A stretch of 64,000 nucleotides of DNA from the NCBI RefSeq assembly GCF_032884065.1, contig NC_088863.1:59338628-59402627 (forward strand), written 5' to 3'. Source of the DNA: Artemia franciscana. Lineage: Eukaryota; Arthropoda; Branchiopoda; Anostraca; Artemiidae. Shown piece after piece: positions 35,007 to 46,740 of this stretch. The position numbers and the translations under genes were made by a program. The notes under the pieces were generated by a model that was given only the letters and a program-made list of their open reading frames with translations, was not told where the DNA came from and made no database searches. Within the stretch, counting starts at the first letter, position 1. The number at the start of each line of letters is the position of its first letter.

Positions 35007-35200
35007 TGTAGCATCCTGCTGGGCATGCTTGCTTATTAGTTTAGTGTTGCTTTGTTATGTGCTTATATTGTTGTAGCAGCCTGCTGAGATTGCTTGCTTA
35101 TCAGCTTAGTGTTGCTTTTGTTATGTGCTTATGTTGTTATATTTACAGGTGCTTGGGTCTTAATAAAGAGCAAATCGACTTGAGACATAGGAACTCTACA
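35007..35200 (+). repeat. Right LTR with preceding polypurine tract
   Basis: The purine run AGAAGAAGGAAGA (34994-35006) lies directly before TGTAGCATCC. The LTR ends at CTACA 35200 and has AATAAA at 35162-35167. It is about 97% identical to the left LTR by eye. Confidence 0.95.
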
Positions 35201-35713
35201 ATTGTTACCCTCCATATACAATAAAAATGCACTAAAGAGGAACATAAGACAACGAAAAAGAAAAAAAAGGTACAGAAAAAATCAAGCACAATTCTTGAAG
35301 ACTTTAACTTTCAAACACTCATTTAGTATCCTGTTCCAGTTTCAAAATTTTTTAAGGGTATATGTACTACATAATTCTAAATAATTAGTCTATTCATCTC
35401 TTTGACTGTGTAAAAATATCTTCAGATAAAAATAAAAATATACTCCAATCAGCTTACAATGGGTTCTCCTTATGAAATTACTTAATTGCAATGATTTGTT
35501 GTGGGAAGTGCGGGTACACATTATCTATTCTCCATGAATTTTGTATTGTTTTATTACATTGATATCACTTGTTGTCTGTTAAGAACATGTTTTTTTAGAT
35601 AAAGTGTCTTCTTCAAAGAAAAATGTGAAGTACTGTCGTTTAATGGTTGTATAAATTGTGATGGAATATCTGACCTGTCATTTCATAGATTTGACTGAAA
35701 TTCTTTGAAGTAT

Positions 35714-37822
35714 TGTCATGAATCGCCTATATAAATTGTACTCCTAGCTAAGTCCTTTTTTATATCATGTCTTTTGTGTGATTGCGTGAGTTATTGCCAA
35801 GATACTGAACTCGGACTGAAATCAACTTTTATTTATTTTGTTGATTGCAATTTGTCTGTTTATGAATAAAGAAGAGATTTTTTGGCATTTGGATACTTTA
35901 TTGGAATAGGAAGAAATTAGTCTGCAACAAATTGTTGTAAGAAGTGGGATACTGAAACACGTTTCATTTGTGACAAGTTTAATTTTTATAATTGATATGC
36001 CAGAAGTGAGAAATAAATGTAGAGTGCTTCACATCAACCTTCTGCGACGATTCGAGAGGAGACTGCCAGAAATTTCGATGACAGCCATCGACAGAAATCT
36101 GAATGTATTTGAATGTATGAACAGTAGTAATAGTGAAGTTGGTTCTGGTCTGTGTGAATCAGTAACTTACCTTGGTAAAAAAAAGAAAAGAAATGCTATT
36201 AAGTCTAATGAAGTATTTCCAACAAACTTTATCAGGGGCATCGGGAAGAACTGACATCATGAAACATCAGATTAATTAACGACCTCTGAGGCAGAGGCCA
36301 TATCGCATCCCGCAAAGCCAACAGGTCGCCATTGCGCAGGATGTCAACTGCATGCTGGACTTAAGCATTATTGAACCATCTTCTAGCCCATGATGTTCTT
36401 CAGTCGTAAAAATCGAAAAATCAGAAGGATCACTACGTTTCTGTCTCGACTTTCGTAGGTTTAACAATATATGTCGCTTTGATGCGTTTCCTTTACCTCA
36501 TAGAGATGAGCTCGTGGAGATGGTTGGCATCAAGAAAATATTGAATGTCCTAGACTTGGTTAGAGGGTACTGGAAGATCAAACTAGTGAAAGGTAACCGG
36601 GACAAGACAGCATTCCAGGCTCTGTCAGTTTCTAGTCGTTCCATCCCGCTTGCATGGTGCTCCCAAGACCTTCCAGTGTCTTATGGATAAGGTTTTAGAG
36701 CTCTGTAAGGTATTCGCTCGAGCCCGTTTGGATGATATTTTCATCTTTAGTGGCTCTTAGGAGGAACACCTAGTATAATTTAAAAGAAGGCTAGAGAACA
36801 TACAGGAAGCAGGGCTAAGGATTCACCCTAGAAAGATTAAATTGGCTCAGAGTGAGGTTCGTTACCTGGGTTACCGCATTGGAAATTGGGAAATCGTCCC
36901 ATTGGAAAGCAAGGTCCAGGCTTTTCAAAATTTCCCCCTACCTATGTCCAAGAAGGAAATTCGTTCATATATTGGGATAGCAGCATATTATCAACGTTTT
37001 ATAAAGAATTTTTCTGAAATTGCTGAGCCGCTCACTTTGCTCCTGAAGAAAGGTTCTCCAAACAAGTTGAATCTGAACGAGATACAGGTTGGGGCATTTT
37101 TGAACCTGTAATGAGGACTCAAAAAAGACCCTGTTTTGGCTACACCTGGTTTAAGTAAAGATTCTATTTTACTGACAGAGACCTTTGACACAGGCGCTGG
37201 AGCAGTCCTCACCCAAAGGGGTGGCGAAGAAACCCAATTATGTTCCGTTTTAGGAAACTGTTCCCGGCTGAAAGCTGTTACTCAACCGTGGAAAAAGAAG
37301 CTCTGGCTCTCAAATGGGGAATTCAAAGCTTTGAGCATTACCTTAAGGGACGCCATTTCTTCGGAGAAACGTACCAAACCTTCTGAGGTGGCCTAATGTT
37401 GCTCGAAGTTGCAACGCTCGTTCGACTTGCTGGTCATTAGCTCAAAAGAGTTTCAGTTTACCTTTAAGAGCTAACCTTGATCCATGAACGCAAATGCTGA
37501 TGCCCTTTAAAGGCTGTTCGAAGTAATATTGTTTGATTAAGGATGTTGGATAGTTGTATTAAAGATGTCTCTGTCATCTTCTTGTGGAAGGGTAGGGTGT
37601 CATGAATCGCTGATGTAAATTTTACTACTAGCTAAATCCTTTTTCATGTCAAGTCTTTGCTTGTGTGCAATTACGTAAGTGAGAGCTAAGATAACGAACT
37701 CGGACTGTAATGAACTTAGACTTGATTCATTTTGTTAGTTGCAATTTGTCTGCTTATGAATAAAGAAGGGACTTTTTGTAATTGGATACTTTATTAGAAT
37801 AAGGAGAAATTAGTCGGCAACT
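35714..37822 (+). mobile_element. Deleted Ty3/gypsy LTR element, probably Gmr1-like
   Basis: LTRs at 35714-35929 and 37598-37822 share TGTCATGAATCGC, AACTCGGACTG, GCAATTTGTCTG, TTATGAATAAAGAAG and TTGGATACTTTATT. The target duplication AGTAT lies at 35709-35713 and 37823-37827. A PBS-like TGTTGTAAGAAGTGGGAT follows the left LTR. The 1.67-kb interior is too short for a full element and holds decayed pol pieces only. The LTRs have diverged well beyond those of the neighbouring 30.8-kb element, so this insertion is older. Confidence 0.85.
35970..37540 (+). pseudogene. Decayed pol of the second LTR element (integrase tail, RT, RNase H)
   Basis: The first block, at 35995-36060, reads DMPEVRNKCRVLHINLLRRF. 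It resembles the segment that links integrase C-terminus to RT in Gmr1-type elements. Reverse transcriptase follows: IIEPSSSP (about 36368), SLRFCLDFRRFNN (about 36434), DAFPLP, and LDLVRGYWKIKL (about 36550). The connection piece has VRYLGYRIG (36858) and IRSYIGIAAYYQRFIKNFSE. RNase H has TGAGAVLTQRGGEE (about 37192) and an ALKWGIQSFEHYLKGR remnant (about 37310). Frames change repeatedly and stops are present. The gag, protease and integrase cores are missing. Confidence 0.75.
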
Positions 37823-37829
37823 AGTATCT

Positions 37830-39131
37830 TATATCAAAGAACATCCGACACTATTTAAAGTTTTTCGTTTTGTATTTTTAGAGGTGATCAAATCAAAGTC
37901 TTTTGTTTTTGGTATGCCGAAATCAAAATAGGAAATAGTGATTTAAAAATGATAAACAGCTAGAAAAATTATAAGCGTGTGACAAAACTGACTTACTATT
38001 AAATTGGAAGTCTACAGATAATCGTAGCTTCTTCTTCGGCGGTCGCATTAGCCTTGACATATGACTACATTTTTACCATTTTTATTATCACAATAACAGA
38101 GGATGAATCAGCATTCAATTGTTTCATTCCCATTTTGGTTTGCAAAATAAAGGTGCAAAAAAGAATTAAAATTAGGGAACGGAAAGTGAGCCCTCTACTA
38201 ACTCTGTTTTCGGGTAGATCAAGGGAAAAGAAAAATATTCGGGGACTTCTAGGGGATTCGGGGAACGCCTTTTTTGGGGTTTTTCTGGATTTTCGGGGAA
38301 ATCCCCGAAAATTTTGGAAAGTGGAAGCAAAGCATGCGTCGTCAATTACAACGACTTTGCTACAAGATGGATGCCGCTGTTGAAGGGCTTTAGCCAGGGC
38401 TAAGAGGTATGGAAAACATTATAGAAAGTGAGACGCAATCACCAGCACTGCTTTCTATTTACTGTGCATAATAGAGAGCTAATTAAAGGCAATATATGAC
38501 AAAATTGGCTAATTAATTAAGAATATTCTGTCATCATAATATTGCGAACCCATCCTTTAATCAAGGTACTATGCCATATACTAGAACTTTGGATTGTGAC
38601 CTTAAGTAAAAATTAGTTGACTTATAGCCCTATTAAAGTTAAGAAATTTGTATGTACCGTTTCAAAGTTCAAGCATTGTGGAATTCGTATTTTTTGGGAA
38701 AGAAGGAAGGGTTAGAATTGCATCTAATTTTGTCCCACTTACCGTAGGTAATAAGGACCTATGGATAAGCTGTAGGAGATTGGATCTCCTCTTATTGATG
38801 GTCAAAGCTACCAGTGATAGCATTCGAGCACCTTTTAATTATACAAAAGCTTAACTCTCGTCAAAGGGTATTTTTCATTTTTTCCCCATTATTCATTTAT
38901 TTATTTTTACTAATAACCATGAATAAGCAGTGCTCCCTAGCCTTACACGCACTGATTTGACTTCATTGGCTTGGATGTACATTAAAGTGGTACTAAAATA
39001 AACAATTTGTTTAGTTTTCTTTCTAAATTTAAATTTTATGAATTCTTTGAGTTTTCTCCTTATGCCTCTTTCCTAATCTATACAATTAGCTAAATACTCT
39101 TCAAAACGGGAGGGATTCAATTATCTTACAG
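37830..39131. other. Gene-free stretch with a dispersed-repeat palindrome
   Basis: ATTTTCGGGGA-AA-TCCCCGAAAAT at 38289-38312 is a perfect inverted repeat within a repeat that recurs as ATTTTCGGGGAAATCCCTGC at 61964-61983. No coding block is recognised before the spectrin exon. Confidence 0.5.
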
Positions 39132-39412
39132 ATTCGGCATCTAGATGAAGTTGCTGCTCGCCTTATTCAGAATCATCCAGATGTGGCTGATACGGTTCTA
39201 ACTAAGCAAGCTGAGATTCATGTCGAGTGGTCGAGGCTCACAGAAAGAGCCAATTGCCGTAAAAAATTCTCTTAGATTCATACGAACTGCAAAGGTATTT
39301 GAGTGACTATAGAGATCTGACGTCGTGGACTTCCGCCATGACCGGTCTGGTCTCTTCTGATGAGCTTGCTAATGATGTCACTGGGGCAGATGCATTGTTG
39401 GAACGTCACCAG
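39132..39412 (+). CDS. Alpha-spectrin exon fragment (1-nt frameshift)
   Basis: Alpha-spectrin is the actin-crosslinking membrane-skeleton protein built of triple-helical repeats. The acceptor TTATCTTACAG precedes base 39132 and the donor CAG|GTAGGT follows 39412. The exon reads IRHLDEVAARLIQNHPD, EIHVEWSRLTERANCRKK, then after a frame change DSYELQRYLSDYRDL and SSDELANDVTGADALLER. This spans the end of one spectrin repeat and the start of the next, and is very close to the conserved metazoan sequence. Its length is 281 nt, whereas phase-0 ends need 282. The missing base lies in the A6 run at 39261-39266. Apart from 45437-45484, no further spectrin exon is visible. Confidence 0.85.
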
Positions 39413-39838
39413 GTAGGTTTATTTATTGATTACATTAGAACCCATTAGAAGCATAATAGCTCCTCTTGTAACTTTATCATTACTTTATGTTTTTCCATCC
39501 TTGTCTCTTATATTGTCATTATAATTAGCCATACAACCTCTACCTATGTCAAGCCAATGCACCCTCTGTAGAATTATATGAAACGTATCTTAATTATTAC
39601 TACTTGTGTTTGTGTTTGGTCAAAATATGAGAAGGCCTTTCATGCAGCTGCCTTCCAGGCTCAGTTGTTGTTTGATATTTTAATTCTCAGTACCCTATTG
39701 CTTTGGGAAGTAACTGTATCACAATGTCTTTTTTATCGAGTCATAAATTGCAGTTGTTTTAAACTACCAATTATATGCATGAATCCTGGGTTTCTTTATG
39801 TATTGGTTCTGCCTACTCTACTGAGAAAAAATTCTCTT

Positions 39839-39901
39839 ATGCTTGATGAACTTGTGAGTATGCTTGATAAGCTTGTGAGTATGCTTGGTGAAGTTGTTTT
39901 T
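39839..39901 (+). repeat. Three-unit minisatellite, 21-bp period
   Basis: ATGCTTGATGAACTTGTGAGT is followed by a second unit beginning ATGCTTGATAAGCTTGTGAG and a third, ATGCTTGGTGAAGTTG. It lies in the spectrin intron. Confidence 0.7.
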
Positions 39902-40569
39902 TCTGGGGGAAGGGGCTGCTGAAAAACCGTTGTCTAAATTACCTTGATTTGGGATGTCCTTTATTTATTTATTTTTGTACAAGCCGAATCATCGGGCTTG
40001 TTTTTTTTCGGCTCAACATTTTAAAGTGTTTTTATCAATAGTTTTTCATCCTTGAGATGGGTTGCCCACAGATTTTCAAACTGGGAATGAAAGAGTTGGA
40101 AAGTGTTTTTTTTTTTTATTTTTCAAATTTCGATTTCACTGAATACATTTCCGTCAGGACATACGTGATGGGGGAATTTTCACCTGTTAATTAGTTATCC
40201 TATTTCCTCTCCCTTTTTTATGTACAGTTAACATATAATGGTATATTGGAAAATAAGTAATCCAAAAATAAATACTACCAGAAACAGCTTTCTGGTTGTA
40301 AAAGATTGTCAAGTTTTTCTTTTATTATTTATCCAGCTTATGATTGTCTTTTAAGGCTAATATTTATCTAGGATATTATCTAAACTCAATTTCCTCTGAG
40401 GATGGTAATCTGGCATTTCTCCATGGTTGCAACTGTAGCTAAAACCTCGTAAAAAGTGATCCCCAGTGCCTGGTAACTGAAAATTAAAATCACACACAGG
40501 CAACTGACATTTCTCCATGGGGTTCGGGGCCTATTGTTTGTACAATTGATACAGTTTACACTGTACGCT

Positions 40570-40575
<6 letters not shown>

Positions 40576-40615
<40 letters not shown>
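40576..40615. repeat. Poly(T) tract
   Basis: About 40 uninterrupted T in the spectrin intron; a comparable tract of about 48 T lies at 45906-45953. Confidence 0.9.
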
Positions 40616-40620
<5 letters not shown>

Positions 40621-40988
40621 AACCTTAGAGTGAAATCCGAGGTGTCTTTTTAGATTAGTGAGTCATCTGTTAGAAGTATGTTGCCGCTAAGTGGAAGAAG
40701 TGGTTGTAAATACTCTGAAGGAACACATTCATCGGAAAATGATAGTCCTGGTGTCTTTAACAGTCAAAAGTGGCTAGAGGGCAACCTGTCCCCTCCCTGT
40801 GCCCATTGTCACTACTTCACTTACAAATCTCAAGACTATCGGTCGAATTTTTTGATTAGACTATCAGACTAAACCTACAACATTTTAGAAACTATATTTT
40901 TTTTGAAACAAAGGGATTACTGGGTGATGGGAGTGAAGGGGATTTCGATTTTGTGTTTTGAAGGAGGTGATGTTGAAGGTGACAAATG

Positions 40989-41341
40989 GGTCAATGTTGG
41001 TATTACTGGAACATTTTTTTTGGGTCATGAAACTTTTGTTAATAGATGCATTTTGCTCTTTTCTCTCTTGAAAAACTACCGCAAACCTATCCTAACCTAA
41101 CAAAAAATTGTCTCTAAAAGCCACAGAGCAATTTTCGGTCTTAAAACGTTAGCGATTTCAAATTTCCGATCAACGAAAACGGAATATGTATAAATACAAG
41201 AATATTTTGGCCGGAATAAATCCATAACGGTGAGTTTGCGGTAGTTTTACAAGAGAGAAAAGATGTTCAAAAAGTCAAAATGCATCTATTAACAATAGTT
41301 TCATGACCCAAAAAATTATTCCGGTAATACCAACATTGACC
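40989..41341. mobile_element. MITE with 8-bp target duplication
   Basis: The 353-bp element begins GGTCAATGTTGGTATTAC and ends with the inverted GTAATACCAACATTGACC. The arms continue with TTGGGTCATGAAACT, AATAGATGCATTTTG and, further in, GTATAAATACAAGAATATT on the right. It is flanked by the perfect 8-bp direct repeat GACAAATG (40981-40988 and 41342-41349). An 8-bp duplication is typical of hAT- or P-type transposition, but the terminal motif is not the usual hAT CAGGG. There is no coding capacity. A diverged longer relative lies at 26457-27104. Confidence 0.92.
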
Positions 41342-41349
41342 GACAAATG

Positions 41350-44300
41350 TGTGCCTCCAATCCGTCTATTGTACTGTTATCCCCGGTAAAACTTTAAATG
41401 TATCCACATTGAAGTAGGGAAGGAGACCAAAATACAGTATATTCAGTCAGGCTATCAAAATAGCGTATCAATAACATCTTTTCATCAATCAGGGAATCTT
41501 TTAGCTGCTTACTACGCATGTATATTGTTTCAAAGAATCCCTAGAAGAGAAAAAGTAAAAAAGAAGCAGGTTGTATTGATTCTTGAAACACTAGAATTGC
41601 CCAAAGACTGTTTTTGTTAGGGTGGAACCATATTCCTGTTTGTTGTAGTTTTCACGCGACTATTCATTTTAATTTGTGTTTTTTTCCAAGATTTATTTAT
41701 TCATCTATAGTAGTATCTGTTATATTTAATCATTACAGCTTTTAGAGGTAATAATAACCAAACTTAGGCAAATTTCAGTTTAAATCATACTAATAACGAT
41801 TGCTCATAATCAAACAGATTAGGATACTCTCTAAGGTAGAATTATAACAATCAACTGTAGCCAAAATAGTATCAGTGTGAATGATGAAAGTTATTTATAC
41901 ATTTAAATTTTCAATAGTTTTGCTCTCCTGGAGACGTTATTTTTTATTTCTGTCGCCTTGGAAAAACGTGTGAAGGATCTATTCAAGGTCAGTTAATCCC
42001 CAAGATTGCAACGACACTCCCAAAATACCTGATCGGCTCTATAGATTGTTTGCTCGAATTAAACTTGTTAGTAATATGGACATATTTCACTAAAACGAAT
42101 TTAAAAAATTGTGGGACTATTTCCATTTCCATTTCCATATTGGAAACTATTTCCATTTCCATATAATCCAGGGAACCTGGACAATTATGTGTCGTAGGTA
42201 GGTAGTGGCAATGGTTGTTAATTTCATCTAAAATCTGGTGAGGGTTAAAGTTCTGATAAATCTGTTAAAATTAAAATGGTATAAAAATATTGATACAAAA
42301 AATAGTAAGTTATAAAAACACCCAGCCATAAGAAAAAAGCTGTTCACCATGTAAAAAAAAATATGATATTTAATATTTTCTGCATAATTTTTTGCCTTTG
42401 CCCTTCTGACCGCTATAGCGAGTGAGTTAAACTTTTTTTGGTCAAAAAAAGATTGGTGTTCAACCATCTTTTGGGGTCATACACTCTTTGTGACAATTTG
42501 TAGAGGTCAAACCATCGAGCATGTCGTTTAACTTTATGGCAGTGCTTAGTAACTATGATAGTAATGAAGAGTAAGAAATGAGGATAAAGATATAACTTGT
42601 ATATTCGTAGAATATATATTAAACATTAAGTACTAGTTGTTTTCGGGGTGTAACAAGAAAAACAGAACGAAGAGATATAAATTCATAGAAGAAATTTAAA
42701 ACGAGAATTTTAAGCATAGGCTATAAAGCAATAAATAATCACTGTTTCTTTTTGAAAATAGTATTTTAATAAACAGTGTCAACTTTGACAAAATTTAATA
42801 ATCAAAATTTTACTTTTCATAACAATGTAGTGCATCTTTCCACTTTTTAAAGTTCTATATATTTCGCTGAAGTTGCAGAATTCACAGTTTTTTAAGTCTA
42901 TTTCTGTATTTTCACAACCGCCATATCTATCTATTGCACGGTCGGTGTCTACCCCACCATTTTGGTGAATGTTTATAATGGCTAGTCCCGTCAGTTTTGA
43001 GCCCTTCCTTAGCATTTCATCCCTATTTATCCTAAAATATTCGAATAAAGACCAAAATCGTCAGAAAAATATGAACTCTAATAAAGATGTATGTAGGTAT
43101 GGGCTTCAAACTAAGTATATGAGTCGGACTACTCCTTAAAAAACAAATAGTTATGTGTTTGTTATTTTTGTATTTGATAAGTATAGATTGGTGATTTAAA
43201 TTCTCAGGGTTTCAAGCTGTGGTAGATTTCTAATTATTTTTTTTTTTTAATCTTGAGATTTCTATATATTCAATTTAAAGTTTAAATCGCGGTTTGTCTG
43301 TTGAACACAAAAATGAAAGTTTGAAATTTGATTCAGATTTAGCAATAAGTAAGAAAATTCTCCTGTAAAAATTTTGATTGATAAACAACTGATCGTGGAT
43401 ATATGATTCGATGGCATGTATTAAAGTAAGTATAGAATTCTCAGCGGTATATGTAGCAATTTAGACAATTGTATGGACAAATATATGCAACCACTATACA
43501 AAAACATAACTATATTTTTTGACTGGTTGATATTGAGAAGATGAGAAATTCTGAAATAATTCTGTAGTTGCATTCCGTTTCCGTGGTTAACACAAGTTGT
43601 GTCTATTTCCATTTTTTATCAACAATTATTAATAAATGTTTGAAAAAAAATCGATGACATTCCACTGATTCAAATCGAGAATTCAGAGATCTATATACAC
43701 CAGCTAGATAAAAAAAATAAACACATAATTATTTGCCTTCTTTTATAAACAATTATTCGATAATCTATTATTCTTCGTAATTGATTACTCCAACCTTTGA
43801 AGGAGTATTTCGATGCATATTCTTAATTTTAAGTATATACTTATACGAACTTTTATTAAAGTTCTAAAGAGTTTGGCCTTTATTTTAATGTTTTCGGATA
43901 AATAGAGGAAGTGATATGTCATATAATACAGAGCTTTAATTAGATGAAAATAGGCAGGAAAATGGCCACCATTTGCCCACCAAAATCGAAAACTTAAATT
44001 GATAATTTTTGCACTTCTCATACATTTACTTTTTATTATACAAATCCTTAAAAAAAAAATCCCTTAAAAACCACCCTGCTTTGAAAAAAAAGCCAATATA
44101 AAAAACCAAAAGAGACCACCAAAAAAAGTAATGCTATCAATTTATTCGCCTCAGTGCCATAGCAAGACAAGAAAACAAATTTTTGACAGTAAAAAGAAGT
44201 GAATATATTTTTTTTTAACCCCGTTGTGACAGTACAATCCTGAAATATCGTTTCGACAGTCTAAAGAAGTTAGGATTTTAAATTCTCCCTCCTTGTTATT

Positions 44301-45436
44301 ATGAAACAAAGATTTTCGCCTCCCAGTTGGCTTTTGTGGTAATACGGACAGATTCCCTTGTATATAAACCTATAATTAATTACTTTTTGGCGGTATGCGT
44401 CGTTAGAAAAATCTAACAGAGACCGCACAAAGTAGCTGAAACCTTGTTTCAAATTTGTTTGCAAAACAAAAGTCTCAATAATTAAAAACTTATTAAAAAC
44501 TCAATTACTATAACCAAGTACAAAAAATAATAACTCTCGTCTTAACCCAAGCCTGGGAAAACGGTCCCAACCAAAAATACACCATTACGTCAGGGGGGGG
44601 GGGTGGATCCGCCCCTGAATCTGAGAAAATGGATAAACTATGATTTCAGGCTTTTGGGTTAAAATAAAAATCAAATCAGAGGCATTTATTCTACTCCAGT
44701 ATGTAACCAGTGATAGCGTATATACGACTCCAAGCTATAGAAAACATTTATTAAACGATATAAAATGGCTTGAACACCACACACGTAATTGTTTGTTCTA
44801 AGTGGTCCTTTTATGTTATGTTGAGTATTATAAACTAGACTTTTCGCACTATACAAACGTAAAGATTAAAAAAATTATCATGTTCATCATATGAATTCCT
44901 TACATTCACCATAATAAGAATATTCGAAAACTAAAATGCGGTATTCACATGGGAATGCTAGCTCTGATCCAATTTGAAAGGTATTCTAGCTAAAGTAAAT
45001 TAATTTATTTTCAAAATTATTAAGTTGTTCTTTAAAGAATTCCATTGTATTGCTACTGTGTAGGTTCCTTAGTGATGGTTCCTTAGTGTACCATAAAATT
45101 CTGTGCTGAGCTGCAGTCTGCCGTAGACTGCATACTTTACGGACAAGACTAGCGTCCCATGATTACATAATGTATCTTAAGTCTTAAGATATACTATGCC
45201 GTAGTTAGAAAGAACCATAATACGCAAACTCCATAACAAATGCCTTAAGTACCAGAAATTTAACTTTCTGGAGTTAAAGCTGTTTATTGGAATAGTTGCG
45301 AATTTTTCGATGTAGTACCTTATTTAGTTCTCTTCATATTTAATATGTTTTTATTATTATTGATATTACCAGTCAGTGCTGTAAAGGGTTTGAATTTAAA
45401 AAAAATGCTGAAAATTCAACAGCTAATATTTTTTAG
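41350..45436. other. Intronic or intergenic stretch, no gene seen
   Basis: AT-rich DNA. It contains a TTTCCA microrepeat (about 42119-42166) and a repeat shared with the window end: 42610-42690 and 44270-44350 match 63805-63880 and 63925-64000. The ORFs in it are short and unrecognised. Confidence 0.5.
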
Positions 45437-45484
45437 AATTATCGAGCGGAGATTGATGCTCGTCATGGTAATCTACCTCCTCAG
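45437..45484 (+). CDS. Alpha-spectrin, next small exon
   Basis: The acceptor TATTTTTTAG precedes 45437 and the donor CAG|GTATGC follows 45484. The 16 codons read NYRAEIDARHGNLPPQ. NYRAEIDAR continues the spectrin repeat directly from the LLERHQ end of the 39132-39412 exon, in phase 0. After EIDAR the sequence departs from the usual family continuation. An alternative donor at 45468 (CATG|GTAATC) would end the exon after H plus one base. The intron between the two exons is 6.0 kb and contains the 40989-41341 MITE. Confidence 0.7.
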
Positions 45485-45904
45485 GTATGCTGCTTCTTAA
45501 GTGACCACTAATAAATAACGCAACTAAAAGTGTTTTTCGTCTCTCGTGAACTTAACCTTTCTGGTACTAGAACCTCTTCTAATATTCTTGTCTCTTCCTT
45601 TGGAACGACCTTGCTTCGCAACTTTCCCCTCCCTCTCATAACCATTCTTATGAAATTTATATAAAGAAGTCTTTCTGATTTTCAGTTTCACAAAAAAAAA
45701 AATAAATAAATCTTCCTAAATCTTTTTCAAAGCTTGTTAAGTTTTTTTTAGGTTTGCTTGCCAGTCCATGACACGTCCAAATTCAAATGATAAATTGAAT
45801 TCTACTTATTCTAGGCTAGGTTTCAATGTTGAATCCATTCAATTAGTGAAGACGAATATGAAAATGACTTTTCATGTTTTATAGTATTCAGTCTAATTTT
45901 CGAT

Positions 45905-45955
<51 letters not shown>

Positions 45956-45984
45956 TTTGTCTGACCTTTGCTATTTCATCAAAA

Positions 45985-46640
45985 AAAACACTGGTCAAAT
46001 TATGTAGCTTTCAGCCCCTCCCACGGGGATTTTAGGGGAGTAAGTCATCCCCAAAGACACAGTTATTAGGTTTTCGACTATGCTGAATAAAATGGCTATC
46101 TCAGAATTTTCATGCGGTGACTTTGGGAAAAATGAGCATGATAGGAGGCCTAGGTGCCCTCCAACTTTTTTTCACTTAAAAAAGCCACTAGAACTTATAA
46201 TTTCCGTTAAACTGAGCCATCTAGCGACATTCTAGGACCATTGGGTCGATACAATCACCCCTGGTAAAAAAAAAGATAAATACTCATCCGTGATACTGTC
46301 TTCTGGCAAAAAATATGAAATTCTACATTTTTGTAGATAGGAGCTTGAAACTTCTACAGTAGGGTTCTCTGATACGCTGAATTTGATGGTTTAATTTTTA
46401 CTAAGATTCCGTGACTTTTAAGGGCTGTTTCCTCCTATTTTCTAAAATAAGGCCAATTTTCTCATGCTCGTAACTTTTAAAGGATAAGACTAAACTTGAT
46501 GAAACTTATATATTTAAAATTAACATTAAAATGCAATTCTTTTGATGTAGTTATTGGTAACAAAATTTCGTTTTCTAGAGTTTTGGTTACTTTTGAGCCG
46601 GGTCGCTCCTTACTACAGTTCGTTACCACGAACTGTTTGA
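45985..46640 (+). repeat. Dispersed repeat, copy 2
   Basis: Shares CCATTGGGTCGATACAATCA, GATAGGAGCTTGAAA and TTCTCTGATACGCTGAATTT with 5860-6350. The first 200 bp (AAAATGGCTATCTCAGAATT, GGTGCCCTCCAACTTTTT) also match 54815-54900. It ends at ACAGTTCGTTACCACGAACTG, a small palindrome. Confidence 0.7.
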
Positions 46641-46740
46641 TTTAATCATGCGAATTAACCTACTCTGTCTCATACATTTTATTCCCATATCCCTTCTCAG
46701 TACTAACCCGTTAAACTTATTATCAAGGCCTAACATAAGC

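Larger units (their letters stand above)
30761..35200 (+). mobile_element. Complete Ty3/gypsy LTR retrotransposon, Mag-like
   Basis: The element is 4440 bp and is bounded by LTRs of 195 bp and 194 bp with TGTAG...CTACA ends. It has a 5-bp target duplication ATTGT (30756-30760 and 35201-35205). The primer-binding site TGGTGTCAGAAGAGGGA abuts the left LTR, and a purine tract precedes the right LTR. The two LTRs differ by five substitutions and one 1-nt indel, so the insertion is fairly recent. One long gag-pol frame fills the interior, with one in-frame stop. The domain order (zinc knuckles, protease, RT, RNase H, integrase) and PBS type point to the Mag-like branch. Confidence 0.95.

Noticed and set aside
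39578-39922. 114-codon plus-strand ORF in the spectrin intron
   Set aside because: It has no recognisable domain and runs through a 21-bp minisatellite; it is probably chance.
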